Assembly (NCBI GenBank): GCA_028709215.1 | Contig: JAQVXI010000003.1 | Span: 45,166 to 109,165, forward strand | Length of the DNA: 64,000 bases | Source of the DNA: Bacteroidales bacterium | GTDB taxonomy: Bacteria; Bacteroidota; Bacteroidia; Bacteroidales; UBA1402 | Direction: 5' to 3' | Notes under the pieces: generated by a model | What the model was told of the DNA's origin: nothing | The model's database searches: none | The model's input: only the letters and a program-made list of their open reading frames with translations | Part shown: piece after piece, positions 51,334 to 63,158 of the stretch | How the letters are laid out: the number at the start of each line of letters is the position of its first letter | How positions within the stretch are numbered: the stretch's first letter is position 1 | Program-made: the position numbers and the translations under genes

Positions 51334-52667
51334 ACATCATTATTGCCGGGGCTGGAGAAGTTGGGACTCATTTAGCCAAAATGCTGTCACAGGAAAATCA
51401 CAACATTGTGGTTTTGGATACCAACGAGGATGTTTTAAACTACTTGGATAACAATTACGATCTAATGGTTTTAAAAGGCTCCCCAACGTCCATTCAAAAG
51501 ATCAAAGAAGCAGGAGCCTCCACCGCAGATTTGTTTATTGCTGTAACGCCCGAAGAAAGCAGAAACCTGACCGCGTGTATCCTGGCCACAAAATTGGGAG
51601 CAAGAAAAACCGTGGCACGCATCGACAACCCGGAGTACATGCTCGATCACCACAAAGCATTTTTTGAACAATTGGGCATCGACTCCTTGATCTATCCGGA
51701 ATTACTTGCGGCCAAAGAAATCGTCAACAGCCTTCGACGGCCATGGGCACGACAGTGGTTTGAGTTTTGTGGAGGAAAAATGCTACTGATCGGAATAAAA
51801 ATCCGAATCGGTGCGATCATTCTGGATAAACCACTATCCGTTTTTTTTCAAGACGAGAATAAATTTCGAATCGCAGCGATCAAACGTCAAGGCAAAACGC
51901 TGATACCTTCCGGCAACGACCATGTGCTTCCGGGAGATTTGGTTTACTTCATCACCCTGCCCGAATCCATCGAACAGATTCGAATCATATCGGGTAAAAT
52001 AAACGTATCCATTCACAACGTCATGATCATGGGCGGGAGTCGCATCGCTGTAAAAACAACGCAACTTCTCCCAGAAACCTTTAAGGTTAAGATCCTGGAA
52101 ATCAATCGGGAACGTGCAGAATGGCTCATGGAGCGTGTGAGTGCACAAACGATGGTCATCCTGGGGGATGGACGGGATATGGATTTCGTAGAGTCCGAAG
52201 GGATTGAAAACACCGATGCATTCATCGCCTTAACCGGAAATGCCGAAGCCAACATTCTCTCCTGTCTTGTAGCAAAAGAAACCGGGGTGAAGCGCAGCAT
52301 TGCCGAAGTAGAAAACATGGATTATATTCCACTCGCCGACAATCTGGATATTGGCATGATTATCAACAAGAAAATCATCGCTGCCAGCCACATTTATCAG
52401 ATGATGTTGGATGCTGACGTTTCCAACGTCAAAAGTCTAACGTTTGCAGATGCCGAAGTGGCTGAGTTTAAGGTAACGAAGCATGCAAAGGTATGCAAGA
52501 AGAAAATTAAGGATTTAAATCTTCCTTCAAACATCAGCTTGGGTGGACTTGTACGAAACCGCAAAGGTATGATGATTTATGGTGACACGCAGATCGAAGA
52601 AGGGGATCATGTTGTGGTCTTCTGTCCAAACAACAGCATCAAACGCATCGAAAAGTTCTTTTCCTAA
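51330..52667 (+). CDS. trkA: Trk potassium system NAD-binding subunit
   Basis: Cytoplasmic regulatory ring protein of the TrkH potassium channel. It has two RCK units: a first nucleotide-binding fold [18 protein letters not shown] with Asp at the end of strand two ([10 protein letters not shown]), and a second [16 protein letters not shown] with [12 protein letters not shown] and [12 protein letters not shown]. Each is followed by an RCK_C domain ([38 protein letters not shown]). At 445 residues it has the usual length. It overlaps dxs by 4 bases and trkH by 1 base, indicating coupled translation. Confidence 0.94.
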   Translation: MNIIIAGAGEVGTHLAKMLSQENHNIVVLDTNEDVLNYLDNNYDLMVLKGSPTSIQKIKEAGASTADLFIAVTPEESRNLTACILATKLGARKTVARIDNPEYMLDHHKAFFEQLGIDSLIYPELLAAKEIVNSLRRPWARQWFEFCGGKMLLIGIKIRIGAIILDKPLSVFFQDENKFRIAAIKRQGKTLIPSGNDHVLPGDLVYFITLPESIEQIRIISGKINVSIHNVMIMGGSRIAVKTTQLLPETFKVKILEINRERAEWLMERVSAQTMVILGDGRDMDFVESEGIENTDAFIALTGNAEANILSCLVAKETGVKRSIAEVENMDYIPLADNLDIGMIINKKIIAASHIYQMMLDADVSNVKSLTFADAEVAEFKVTKHAKVCKKKIKDLNLPSNISLGGLVRNRKGMMIYGDTQIEEGDHVVVFCPNNSIKRIEKFFS

Positions 52668-54127
52668 TGGGACGCATTCACTTCAATGGCTCACTCGTTG
52701 TAAAACTGCTGGGGATTTCACTTTTTATTGAAAGTGCAGCCTTGGCACTGGCTTCGCTGGTTTCGCTCTACTACAAAGAAAGCGACTTGAAGCCTCTTTT
52801 GCTTTCCACATGCATCACTGCGGCGGGAGGTTTGCTGATGTATTTGACGGGAAAAAGCAGTCAACGCAACAGTATTGGCAAACGGGAAGGATTTGTTTTT
52901 GTCTCTTCGGTCTGGGTTGTATTTACGATCTTTGGAATGCTCCCGTTTATGCTATCCGGTTACATACCCAACGTGACCAACGCTTTTTTTGAGACCATGG
53001 CCGGCTTTACAACAACCGGCTCAACCATACTTACAGACATCGAGGTCCTTCCTCACGGATTACTCTTTTGGAGAAGCCTGATGCAGTGGATGGGAGGACT
53101 GGGCATCATCCTGCTCTCCCTTGCCATCATGCCCTTACTCAATCTGGGTAATTTCCAATTATTTACAGCCGAATCTCCTGGTCCCACGTACGACAAACTA
53201 CACCCCAGACTCACTTCCACAGCAAGGATTCTGTGGGTCCTCTACATTATTTTGACACTTTCAGAAACGTTGGCGTTAAAATTTGCCGGGATGAGTTTAT
53301 TTGATTCCGCTTGCCACGCTCTAACAACAATGTCCTCAGGGGGCTTCTCTACTAAAAATGCAAGCATAGCCCATTGGAATTCTCCTTTGATTGAAGGCAT
53401 CATTCTTGTTTTTATGTTTCTTGCCAGTTGCAATTTCCCTATGTTGTATTGGCTTTTTACCGGAAAACTGAGTAAAATCCGTCATAACGAAGAGTTTGGT
53501 TTGTATGCATTTACCATCGCAATCATTGCACTCATGCTTGCTAGTGGATTGTATGCCGCTCAAACCTACGAGATGGGGCATTCAATACGCATCGGTCTTT
53601 TTCAAATTGTGTCGTTTATTACGACGACCGGTTATACAACCACGACCGAATACGTTCATTGGTCCCCCTATCTTTGGAGTCTGCTCATGATTGTAATGAT
53701 GATTGGAGGCATGGCCGGTTCGACTGCGGGAGGAATAAAAGTCGCTCGTATGCACGTCGCCTTAAAACACGCACGAAACGAAATGAAACGCGCCATTCAC
53801 CCCACTGCCATCATACCCATTCGCTACAACGGGAAACCTCTGGGCAATCACATCGTGCTCAACATCATGGGTTTTTTGATCATCTACTTTGTGCTCATAT
53901 TGGCTTCCGCTCTTTTTCTAATGTCGTTGGGTTTGCATTTTGAAGAAGCAATTGGCAATGTCATCAGCGCACTTGGAGACGTCGGCCCGGGTTTTGGCAG
54001 GTATGCCAGTCATTATGCGGCCTTGCCCGATGCGGCAAAGTGGCTTCAATCCTTTCTTATGCTGGTAGGACGATTGGAAATCTTTACCGTACTTCTGCTG
54101 ATTTACCCCGCGTTCTGGAGAGATTAA
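52667..54127 (+). CDS. trkH: Trk/Ktr-type potassium uptake membrane protein
   Basis: Inner-membrane potassium-translocating subunit working with TrkA. It is 486 residues long with about ten membrane segments and repeated pore-loop motifs: FFETMAGFTTTGSTIL, ACHALTTMSSGGFSTKNAS, FQIVSFITTTGYTTT and AIGNVISALGDVGPGFG. The lysine/glycine-rich MMIGGMAGSTAGGIKVARM matches TrkH helices. It is the last gene of dxs-trkA-trkH and is followed by a bidirectional terminator. Confidence 0.94.
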   Translation: MGRIHFNGSLVVKLLGISLFIESAALALASLVSLYYKESDLKPLLLSTCITAAGGLLMYLTGKSSQRNSIGKREGFVFVSSVWVVFTIFGMLPFMLSGYIPNVTNAFFETMAGFTTTGSTILTDIEVLPHGLLFWRSLMQWMGGLGIILLSLAIMPLLNLGNFQLFTAESPGPTYDKLHPRLTSTARILWVLYIILTLSETLALKFAGMSLFDSACHALTTMSSGGFSTKNASIAHWNSPLIEGIILVFMFLASCNFPMLYWLFTGKLSKIRHNEEFGLYAFTIAIIALMLASGLYAAQTYEMGHSIRIGLFQIVSFITTTGYTTTTEYVHWSPYLWSLLMIVMMIGGMAGSTAGGIKVARMHVALKHARNEMKRAIHPTAIIPIRYNGKPLGNHIVLNIMGFLIIYFVLILASALFLMSLGLHFEEAIGNVISALGDVGPGFGRYASHYAALPDAAKWLQSFLMLVGRLEIFTVLLLIYPAFWRD

Positions 54128-54128
54128 A

Positions 54129-54170
54129 AAAAACTGCACTACGGAATCGCATATCCCTTGTGCAGTTTTT
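54129..54170. terminator. Bidirectional terminator between trkH and GH28
   Basis: AAAAACTGCAC and GTGCAGTTTTT form an 11-bp stem with a 20-base loop. A/T runs on both sides allow it to end both the trkH transcript and the convergent GH28 transcript. Confidence 0.85.
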
Positions 54171-54189
54171 CATAGAATTGAACGGACGA

Positions 54190-55593
54190 TTACATCGGCG
54201 TCGTTACTTCTTCACCGTTGATGTAGAGTTTATCAAACGAGACATTCTGAGCTCCTGAAATTCTATTCCCGTCAGCGACTCCATTGAAATGACTGTTTCG
54301 AACTTGAATGTTAGAGACATGGCTGTCATCTTCCAAACCAATAATCTGCACACCATAGCGGCTTTTTTGACTGGTTACATTCTCTAAGATGACATTACGC
54401 ACTGTTGGAGCAAAATCACGCTGGCAATTTTCTCGATTCTCGTATTGTAAATTTATGCGCAAAACAGCCTCACGGCATTGTCCTACGTTCACGTTGCGAA
54501 CGTACACATTCTCAATCAAACCTCCTCGGCAAGTACTCGTTTTAATACGAATGACACGATCCAGCTCTGGACTATCCATCTCGCAATTCTCTACAAACAA
54601 ATTGCGATAACCTCCCGAAATCTCACTGCCGATGACCACACCCCCGTGTCCATTGCGCATAACACAATTCCGAACAATGATGTTTTCACTGGGAATACCC
54701 CATTTTCGACCATCATTGTTTCTTCCGGATTTGATGGCGATGCAATCGTCACCCGTATCAAAAAAACAGTCTTCAATCAATACGTTTTTGCACGATTCCG
54801 GATCCAAGCCGTCTCCGTTGGGGCCATCGTTGATCATACTGACTCCGCGTACAATGATGTCTTCGCTCAAGAGCGGATGAATCACCCAGAACGGTGAATT
54901 CAAAAGCGTAACGCCTTCAATCAACACCGTTTTACAACGATTGATGTTGATCAATTGCGGACGTAAGGCTTCCTCGTGCCCCATCAATCGATCTTCCATA
55001 GGCAGTTTATCTTCACCGGCACGCAACAAGCGATTTCGCCCCATCACATTTTGACCCGGCATACCCGGCTTCCAACCAAATTTGGCTGCACCGCACATAC
55101 TCCACCAATTATCATTGCTGCCCTGTCCGTCAATCACACCACCGCCGGTGATGGCTATATTGTGCTCACCATAGGCATAAATCAACGGATGGTAGTTGTA
55201 GCAATCAATCCCTTCCCAACGCGTCAGAACGGCGGGCAAATACAACTCTTTGCGTGTTGAAAACTTCAAGGCTGCACCCTTGGGAATATAAAGATTCACA
55301 TTGCTTTTCAATCGAATGGGGCCTGTATAAAAATCACCTTGAGGCACCACCACTCTACCGCCGCCATTCAAACTGCATTCAAGGATGGCATTGTTGATGG
55401 CATCGTGATTTAAAACAGCAGTATCGTTGGCTACTGCTCCGAAATCAAGGATGTTATAATCCCGCTTGGGGAATTTAGTTCGCTTGATGTTCTTCTCTAT
55501 TTTTGCAGCTTCTTTCCAGGCTGCCTTCATTTCGTCTGCCTGCAAATGTCCAATCAAAAGCGTGCAAACAAGCAAAATTACAATTCGTTTCAT
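54190..55593 (-). CDS. GH28 polygalacturonase-family protein, 467 aa
   Basis: Predicted exported pectin hydrolase with a right-handed beta-helix. The signal peptide (MKRIVILLVCTLLIGHLQA) fixes the start at 55593, and a -7 box lies 23 bases upstream. The opening YNILDFGAVANDTAVLNHDA is typical. Catalytic motifs: NGDGLDPESCKNVLI, DTGDDCIAIKSGRN (two catalytic Asp), GHGGVVIGSEISGG (His), and RVIRIKTSTCRGG (Arg-x-Lys). It is transcribed alone. Together with GH88 and GH51 at 17-26 kb it supports a pectin diet, although it is 28 kb from them. Confidence 0.93.
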   Translation of the reverse strand: MKRIVILLVCTLLIGHLQADEMKAAWKEAAKIEKNIKRTKFPKRDYNILDFGAVANDTAVLNHDAINNAILECSLNGGGRVVVPQGDFYTGPIRLKSNVNLYIPKGAALKFSTRKELYLPAVLTRWEGIDCYNYHPLIYAYGEHNIAITGGGVIDGQGSNDNWWSMCGAAKFGWKPGMPGQNVMGRNRLLRAGEDKLPMEDRLMGHEEALRPQLININRCKTVLIEGVTLLNSPFWVIHPLLSEDIIVRGVSMINDGPNGDGLDPESCKNVLIEDCFFDTGDDCIAIKSGRNNDGRKWGIPSENIIVRNCVMRNGHGGVVIGSEISGGYRNLFVENCEMDSPELDRVIRIKTSTCRGGLIENVYVRNVNVGQCREAVLRINLQYENRENCQRDFAPTVRNVILENVTSQKSRYGVQIIGLEDDSHVSNIQVRNSHFNGVADGNRISGAQNVSFDKLYINGEEVTTPM

Positions 55594-55616
55594 GTGTGTT
55601 GTATTTGGTTTCAAGG

Positions 55617-55624
55617 CAAATATA
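55617..55624 (-). promoter_or_regulatory. -7 promoter box of the GH28 gene
   Basis: Reads TATATTTG on the minus strand. The longer open frame begins upstream at 55683, so the box supports the start at 55593. Confidence 0.6.
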
Positions 55625-55713
55625 TTTAAAATGAGTGCACATACATATTTGCTTGAATCGATTCGGCAATTCATAACACACAAAACGACAATCCATGTAC
55701 AAGATCACAAACC

Positions 55714-57831
55714 TTAGGGCTTCAATCGAATGCATTCCTGTATTAAAACACCTTGCTCTGTTACACCATTTACTTCCAAAACCCATCCTTCTTCATCCAA
55801 GACCGAACGCATACCCTCTGGAAGCTGGAGCATGCCATTTGCATCGCTCCACAACATAGGCCTCCAAAATCGACCGACGGTATACGGCGGGAACTGACTC
55901 AACCAAACATCCTCTTTTCCACGCACAAAATGTCGCCGAACCTCGGGATGGATGATGGGTTGATTGAGCGAAACGAACGACTTTCCCGATTGTGGTTTCA
56001 CATCAAATGCCCGGTGTGTCCAGATCGCAACCACTCCACCAATACCTGTGTTCGAAATGTTGGAATAATCCCCCGATGCACCTTTAACGAAACCGGTGTT
56101 GTCTGCATCCTTTAACACATCGACCGACTTAATATCGGAGACTAGGATTTCATTTAAAATAGAAGCCGGCTCTACCAGGCCATCCAACAAATACACGACG
56201 TTCCCTCCCCGAATGGTCAATACTTCATTGTCTTCGTCATAAACGACGCCGGGCAATGTCTCCAAAAAATCCCTCAAGAAGACTCCGGCTTCAAGAATTT
56301 CTTCTGCCTTGATCTGATGATTTGCGTAGGCATACGGCTTAATTTCGCGCTCAATCGCTTCGGGTGTAACGTTCACTGTTTTTAATAAAATAGACCGGGC
56401 AATGTCTGCTTTCAGCTGTTTTTCAGCATCCGTTAGTGGACGGTATATTCCATCTGCCACTCGTTCGTAATCCGAGACATCCCCCTCACGAAAAGCCCAT
56501 GCTTCTTCCAAGCGTCCTTCAAGTGCCAATTGAATATTGTATGTTGACCACTTTGCCATCAAGCTATATGCTTGTAGCAACATCTGCGCTTGTTGATTGT
56601 TGGGATCCATCAATCGCCAAACATTGGGCACAGACACATTCCAATCCGATTCCAATTGCAAATAACTGACGAAGCTGTTGGTTGGACGGACGGAGTCAGG
56701 TACTTCCCGATGAATGGACACCGACACTTCAGCCTGCAAAGGCTTTCCATCGAACGAAGTCAAGTGTAAGCGAGCAGGCTGAATCGAATCACCACGCAGC
56801 AAGTCAACGTGCGCAGCATCGTTTGCATGCACATAAAATCCACGTTCACTCAATACCTCATTGCGTTCATCCAATAGAATCAACACATGAAAACCGGAGG
56901 ACAAATCGGATTTGGGTATACGCACATAAGGTCTCTGAGGGGTAACCGTCAAATGCCACACGGGGACACCCCGCTGTAAACACATAACCGTAAGCGGCTT
57001 GCGCACGTGTGACTGTTTGGCCTCAAGCGCCTCAACATACCACAGGTCTCCCATATCCATCAGTTTTAGACTATATCCGTCCGAATAAACATACGGCAAA
57101 TCCACATATTGTGTTTTCCCATCCTCTTTATCCAACAACGCATAATACGACTGACCCGTCTCGACGGGTAAAGAAAAGTAACCCACACCGGCTTCCATCG
57201 TCTCAATGGAAACCAACGGACGTCCATTTGAAGCATAAACCGTCCCAGAGATCGATACTGGCTCACCCTTGTTGCTTTCACAGCGAAAGGAGACCGCACA
57301 AATCTGATCGGCCAACAAACGTCCTCCCTCCGGAAAAAACTGCACCCGGATATCGGCCGAAGTATCTACAACCGATTTGAACGATCGCACAGGATTGTCG
57401 ACCCAGAACGTCTGTGAAAAATATTCATGTTGCGATTTCCCTTGCATTCGCTCCGTATAGGCCTTCAGTGTATAAAAACCGGCTGGATACGACTCAGAAA
57501 GCACGATGAACGAACTAAACAACCGCTTATCCAAAGCTTCGAGTGTAAATCGATCCACCATACGCCCATCTGGGCCAAACAATTGCACATACAACGCCCG
57601 ACTCATAGCCGAGGGCAGATGAAATGCAGCGGTTAGTGTATGCGCTCGAAACCAAATCGTATCGCCTGCCTGATATGACGGTTTATCCATATGCACGAAC
57701 ACCTTTTCTTGGGGTTGATCCAAGATTTGATTGCGAAGATTATTTACAGCATCATCCACAGTGTCGGCCAATATCGAAAGCGATAAACCCCAACTCAGTA
57801 GCCCAGTGATCAAAAAAGAATGTATACGCAT
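55714..57831 (-). CDS. Secreted MG2-type and TonB-plug-like domain protein, 705 aa
   Basis: A signal peptide ends at LSILADT. Residues about 35-140 resemble an alpha-2-macroglobulin MG2 domain (KVFVHMDKPSYQAGDTIWFRAH, then YPAGFYTLKAYTERM). Two more beta-sandwich regions follow (FFPEGGRLLADQICAVSF, and about 320-400). The C-terminal third contains a plug-like domain (FLETLPGVVYDEDNEVLTI, GGNVVYLLDGLVEPASIL, then IKSVDVLKDADNTGFVKG), with the LPGV...I..G..VVYLLDG pattern of TonB-dependent receptor plugs but no barrel. Such MG2/plug proteins are common in Bacteroidetes and of unknown function; they may interact with outer-membrane complexes. It follows the carboxypeptidase-regulatory-domain gene by 12 bases and is co-transcribed with it. 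Confidence 0.75.
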   Translation of the reverse strand: MRIHSFLITGLLSWGLSLSILADTVDDAVNNLRNQILDQPQEKVFVHMDKPSYQAGDTIWFRAHTLTAAFHLPSAMSRALYVQLFGPDGRMVDRFTLEALDKRLFSSFIVLSESYPAGFYTLKAYTERMQGKSQHEYFSQTFWVDNPVRSFKSVVDTSADIRVQFFPEGGRLLADQICAVSFRCESNKGEPVSISGTVYASNGRPLVSIETMEAGVGYFSLPVETGQSYYALLDKEDGKTQYVDLPYVYSDGYSLKLMDMGDLWYVEALEAKQSHVRKPLTVMCLQRGVPVWHLTVTPQRPYVRIPKSDLSSGFHVLILLDERNEVLSERGFYVHANDAAHVDLLRGDSIQPARLHLTSFDGKPLQAEVSVSIHREVPDSVRPTNSFVSYLQLESDWNVSVPNVWRLMDPNNQQAQMLLQAYSLMAKWSTYNIQLALEGRLEEAWAFREGDVSDYERVADGIYRPLTDAEKQLKADIARSILLKTVNVTPEAIEREIKPYAYANHQIKAEEILEAGVFLRDFLETLPGVVYDEDNEVLTIRGGNVVYLLDGLVEPASILNEILVSDIKSVDVLKDADNTGFVKGASGDYSNISNTGIGGVVAIWTHRAFDVKPQSGKSFVSLNQPIIHPEVRRHFVRGKEDVWLSQFPPYTVGRFWRPMLWSDANGMLQLPEGMRSVLDEEGWVLEVNGVTEQGVLIQECIRLKP

Positions 57832-57843
57832 ATGAAAAAAAGT

Positions 57844-58842
57844 TTATTCGGATAATTGCAAGGAGATGGCAGGTTCGATGGGTACATCCAATATGCGGCC
57901 GTCGGATTGAAGCACCGGATGTAAACCTCTGCTCCACAGAAGTGTTCGACCATCCTTAAACCACCCGGATCGGCCCGTCGATCCTTTGGCCACACGAAAA
58001 AGTTTGTTGCTGCCCTCTATGACCGGTGGCAACAACTCCAAAAACACAAACACGCCCGTTTCGGGAAAAGCCAAATCATAGGGCCGCAAGTCCAATTCAA
58101 TCAAACCAAAATACGATTTCTGACTGTAATCAAAATTGGCATACAACGTAGAATTGCCGCGTTCGTCAAAGCGCTTCGGATCAAAGTCTTTGTAAAAAAC
58201 ATCCGCAACGGTTACAATAAACCGATCCTGTAAAAGCTCAACAGAAGAAGGCAAGCCTCGATTGTCTGCTTTGAAAATGCGCAATCGAAACCTCCAGGTT
58301 TGTTGTTTGCGATACCAATCCAGATGGGATGTCTGAATGACTTCCTGCACGACTTTGATCGAGCGTATGCGTGTATAGCGGGAAGGAGCATCCGATCCGT
58401 AAAAAGGACGGCCAATCCAATCCGTTTGTCGTTCATACAAATCAACAACAACGCTACGTTCTGCGTAGGATTTGAAGGGGAAATCGTTCAGCCACTTCGT
58501 TTTCGCTTTCTTTCCTTTTAAAGAAACTTCCGGCAAAACATAGTTGCGTGGACTGAGCATAAACTGAGCGGAGATCAATTCACGAAGCGATTTCATCTGT
58601 GTCTGATAACCAACCGAACTAATCCGAATGGAATCCTCTAAGCTTCGCCCAGACATATCCCATCGATAAAAGCCCAACGAATCCGTATACCATACCAGTT
58701 GCCCATCCACCGACTGAAAATGCACGCCGGCAAGCCCCATACCGGTTTCGGCATCCACCACGCTCCCAGCAACAAGTGCTGAATGAGCAACGCATGCAAA
58801 ACCCATCGATAAAAGGAAGACGCCAATCCACTTATGCAACAT
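57844..58842 (-). CDS. Secreted protein with carboxypeptidase-regulatory-like domain, 332 aa
   Basis: The signal peptide (MLHKWIGVFLLSMGFACVAHS) is followed by a carboxypeptidase-regulatory-like beta-sandwich (VAGSVVDAETGMGLAGVHF...SLGFYRWD...ISSVGYQTQ), found at the N-terminus of many Bacteroidetes surface proteins. The remaining 220 residues are beta-rich with no barrel recognisable by eye (YTRIRSIKVVQEVIQ, LRPYDLAFPETGVFVFLELL). The function is unknown. It is the first gene of a two-gene operon with the MG2/plug protein, and a -7 box at 58861-58868 precedes it. Confidence 0.75.
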   Translation of the reverse strand: MLHKWIGVFLLSMGFACVAHSALVAGSVVDAETGMGLAGVHFQSVDGQLVWYTDSLGFYRWDMSGRSLEDSIRISSVGYQTQMKSLRELISAQFMLSPRNYVLPEVSLKGKKAKTKWLNDFPFKSYAERSVVVDLYERQTDWIGRPFYGSDAPSRYTRIRSIKVVQEVIQTSHLDWYRKQQTWRFRLRIFKADNRGLPSSVELLQDRFIVTVADVFYKDFDPKRFDERGNSTLYANFDYSQKSYFGLIELDLRPYDLAFPETGVFVFLELLPPVIEGSNKLFRVAKGSTGRSGWFKDGRTLLWSRGLHPVLQSDGRILDVPIEPAISLQLSE

Positions 58843-58860
58843 GTCTCATACAATAAGACC

Positions 58861-58868
58861 CAAAAGTA
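58861..58868 (-). promoter_or_regulatory. -7 promoter box of the carboxypeptidase-regulatory-domain/MG2 operon
   Basis: Reads TACTTTTG on the minus strand, 18 bases before the ATG and directly downstream of the groEL terminator. Confidence 0.55.
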
Positions 58869-58869
58869 T

Positions 58870-58907
58870 AAAAAAAAAGAACGTCCCGGATACAATCCGA
58901 GACGTTC
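58870..58907 (-). terminator. Terminator after groEL
   Basis: GAACGTCCCGGA pairs with TCCGAGACGTTC (one mismatch), followed on the minus strand by nine T. It lies 22 bases after the groEL stop. The plus side also has a T-run. Confidence 0.85.
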
Positions 58908-58929
58908 GTACTTTTTTTAGAGGGGAAGG

Positions 58930-60848
<1,919 letters not shown>

Positions 60849-60997
60849 AGTCAATAAAATTTGTTCGTTAATGATATAAATTGATACATATAAGTACAGA
60901 ATGTGTCGTTTGATCAACAACAATCAACCAACTGCGAAAAGCATGCCAAATTCCAAAACTGACAAAAAGAGACCATCTTTTCTGCCAACTTGTCAAA

Positions 60998-63082
60998 TCA
61001 TGGCACAAAAACCTTTCTTCTGGACACACACCGGTCACTGAATGTCGCTTTTAACAGATAAGTACCCCGCTGCAACACTCCGGTCGAGTAGCGTGCCGCA
61101 TCTGCTTTCCAGTTTTGAAGGACAACCCCTGCCACATTCATTAAAGACACATCTGCCAAGGAAGCGGACTGAAACCAAAGACAGCGATCGCCTTCCGATC
61201 CACAGTCAAAGGCATATGAAGTCGGCGTCTCCGTGGGATGTGCAAGCTTTGTATCATATGTTTGAATCGCTTCCGACTGCAACCGATTGTTTGTCATGAC
61301 GGCAGAACCCAAACGCGCTTCCATTGATCCTTGCTCGCTTTTAGAATCCAACGCTGCGCGCAAGATTACCCCATCCGATCCGTCGAGGCAGTGATTGGAC
61401 TGTAGTGAATAAATGAGAATACGATACCGAGAGGATCCATCTGCTGCTTTGCGTATGGATGCAACGTGCTGACCGGCGCGTGTTGGATTCAAACGGGTAT
61501 TGTGTACATCCAGTGAACAAAAATCCGGTAAAAGGACATCAAACTGCAGCGCATAGGCTTCGGATGGATTGCGCAAGCATAGCTCCAGTACATCCGGATG
61601 CTCCTCGGATTGTGTAAAATATAAGTGATTCCCATTTTGAGCATTTTCCGCAATATATTCCCGCAACGACGCTGCACCTTGCCTCAACTCGACCCGTTGC
61701 AACAATGGATCATAAAGTCCTGTATGAATGCGATCAATCAACAACACCACATCCACGACATTCCATTTACCATTTCCATCCATATCCGTTGCATATGCAT
61801 CAAAACCCTCCGGTGCCCGGTTATTGATTCGCTCAATGAGCCAAACGACATCCGTTATATCCAAACATCCATCCCGATTCGCATCTCCTGGCAGCACATT
61901 GGGCACAACCGTCAAGGATCCATCGCTCAAACTAACCTCACAACTTTTTGAAAGTGTATCCACCAAGATCACCGATTTTATGTCAATATCGTGTACAGCG
62001 ATCGTATCCGGAACACGCACGTACAAATCAATCAAACTTCCGGAAACGCCAAGAAACCGGTCCCCTTCAGTCATGGAATACGATATCAGCTTATACAATT
62101 GAGTCGTGTCCGACATCTTTACCACCGACAACAGATGATTGCCTTTTCGATCGGGTGTCAAGCAAGTGGAAAGGGTATCCAATTCAACGCCTTTTGGCAA
62201 CAACAAATCCATTTCAAAGGCAACGATGGGACAAATGTTGTTGACTTCAAGCTTCATTTTGGCCGTTTGACCGGCTCGAACACTTGTATCCAATACAGAG
62301 ACCAGACTTTTGGTCTGAATTTTTACCGGTGACCATTTCTTTTGTACTGCCAAATCCAAGGCGCAGGTTTCAAATCCGGGATTCCCTTCCAAATTTAGAT
62401 TTTGGCTGCTTGAAATCTCTTTCAACACAGGCAGCTCACCAATCAATGCATCCAATGCTGCTTGCGATAAATTGCCGGAAGCAGCCGAAACATAGGTCAA
62501 AAAACCCAGCGAACATACACGCAACTGCTCCAACGGATTGGTATGACACGTCAACTTCTTTAAGGACGGCAACATGGATACGTCCAATGAAACAAGGGCA
62601 TTGTCGGTACAAGTCAGTGCTTCCAGCGCCGTGTTTGCACTCAGTTGAAGCGCAGTCAACTCATTGGATCCACAATACAACGAAACCAATAAGGGATTTT
62701 GAGAAACATTCAACGATTTCAACTGACTGCTTGTGCAACTCAGATACGTCAAACTCGGACAAGCACTTGGATCCAACAACAACAGCCGTCTGGAATCCGC
62801 CTTAAAATAAGAAATGGATGTTGCCGTAGCGATGCATTCGTAATTGCCCGGAGTCGTGTAGACATGTTCAAACAAAGAATTTTCGACAGATGGAGCAAGA
62901 CGTTCCTGCACTCCGTCCCCCCAATCCACAAAAAGACTATCCACATAACCCAAGGTAAGGGTTTTGGTATGTGTACTTGCCGTTGTTGTTACCTCCCAGG
63001 TCCAAGACAAACTTTCGGCAGACAAAACAGAACCTGTCAAGAAAAAACAGGTCATCAAACAAAAAGCTAGAATTTTTTTCAT
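60998..63082 (-). CDS. Secreted LRR/cohesin-like/dockerin protein with T9SS tail, 694 aa
   Basis: A signal peptide ends near SVLSAES. A PKD-like domain follows (SLFVDWGDGVQERL, residues about 30-95), then short leucine-rich repeats about 95-230 of the form LxxLxCxxNxLxxLxVS. Two similar beta-sandwich regions of about 130 residues each (near 265-390 and 490-620; QTAKMKLEVNNICPIVAFEM and LELCLRNPSEAYALQFDVLL) share the FDxLLPxG, P.R.GxH and YSxxxx signatures of cohesin-like folds. Between them lies a type I dockerin (about 395-455): PGDANRDGCLDITDVVWLI and TDMDGNGKWNVVDVVLLI, both calcium loops intact. The C-terminus (LMNVAGVVLQNW...RGTYLLKATF...RKVFVP) is a type A T9SS sorting signal. It is likely a cell-surface adhesin or scaffold. 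Confidence 0.82.
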   Translation of the reverse strand: MKKILAFCLMTCFFLTGSVLSAESLSWTWEVTTTASTHTKTLTLGYVDSLFVDWGDGVQERLAPSVENSLFEHVYTTPGNYECIATATSISYFKADSRRLLLLDPSACPSLTYLSCTSSQLKSLNVSQNPLLVSLYCGSNELTALQLSANTALEALTCTDNALVSLDVSMLPSLKKLTCHTNPLEQLRVCSLGFLTYVSAASGNLSQAALDALIGELPVLKEISSSQNLNLEGNPGFETCALDLAVQKKWSPVKIQTKSLVSVLDTSVRAGQTAKMKLEVNNICPIVAFEMDLLLPKGVELDTLSTCLTPDRKGNHLLSVVKMSDTTQLYKLISYSMTEGDRFLGVSGSLIDLYVRVPDTIAVHDIDIKSVILVDTLSKSCEVSLSDGSLTVVPNVLPGDANRDGCLDITDVVWLIERINNRAPEGFDAYATDMDGNGKWNVVDVVLLIDRIHTGLYDPLLQRVELRQGAASLREYIAENAQNGNHLYFTQSEEHPDVLELCLRNPSEAYALQFDVLLPDFCSLDVHNTRLNPTRAGQHVASIRKAADGSSRYRILIYSLQSNHCLDGSDGVILRAALDSKSEQGSMEARLGSAVMTNNRLQSEAIQTYDTKLAHPTETPTSYAFDCGSEGDRCLWFQSASLADVSLMNVAGVVLQNWKADAARYSTGVLQRGTYLLKATFSDRCVSRRKVFVP

Positions 63083-63119
63083 GATAAAATCAGATTATTA
63101 ATTGCTTGTTAATTTCATG

Positions 63120-63127
63120 CAAAGATA
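63120..63127 (-). promoter_or_regulatory. -7 promoter box of the LRR/dockerin gene
   Basis: Reads TATCTTTG on the minus strand, 37 bases before the ATG at 63082. Confidence 0.6.
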
Positions 63128-63158
63128 ATCTAATTTTACTTTTCGTGTTACTTTTTTG

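Noticed and set aside
60849..60997. Search for a CIRCE heat-shock operator upstream of groES
   Set aside because: No TTAGCACTC-N9-GAGTGCTAA-like inverted repeat is present.
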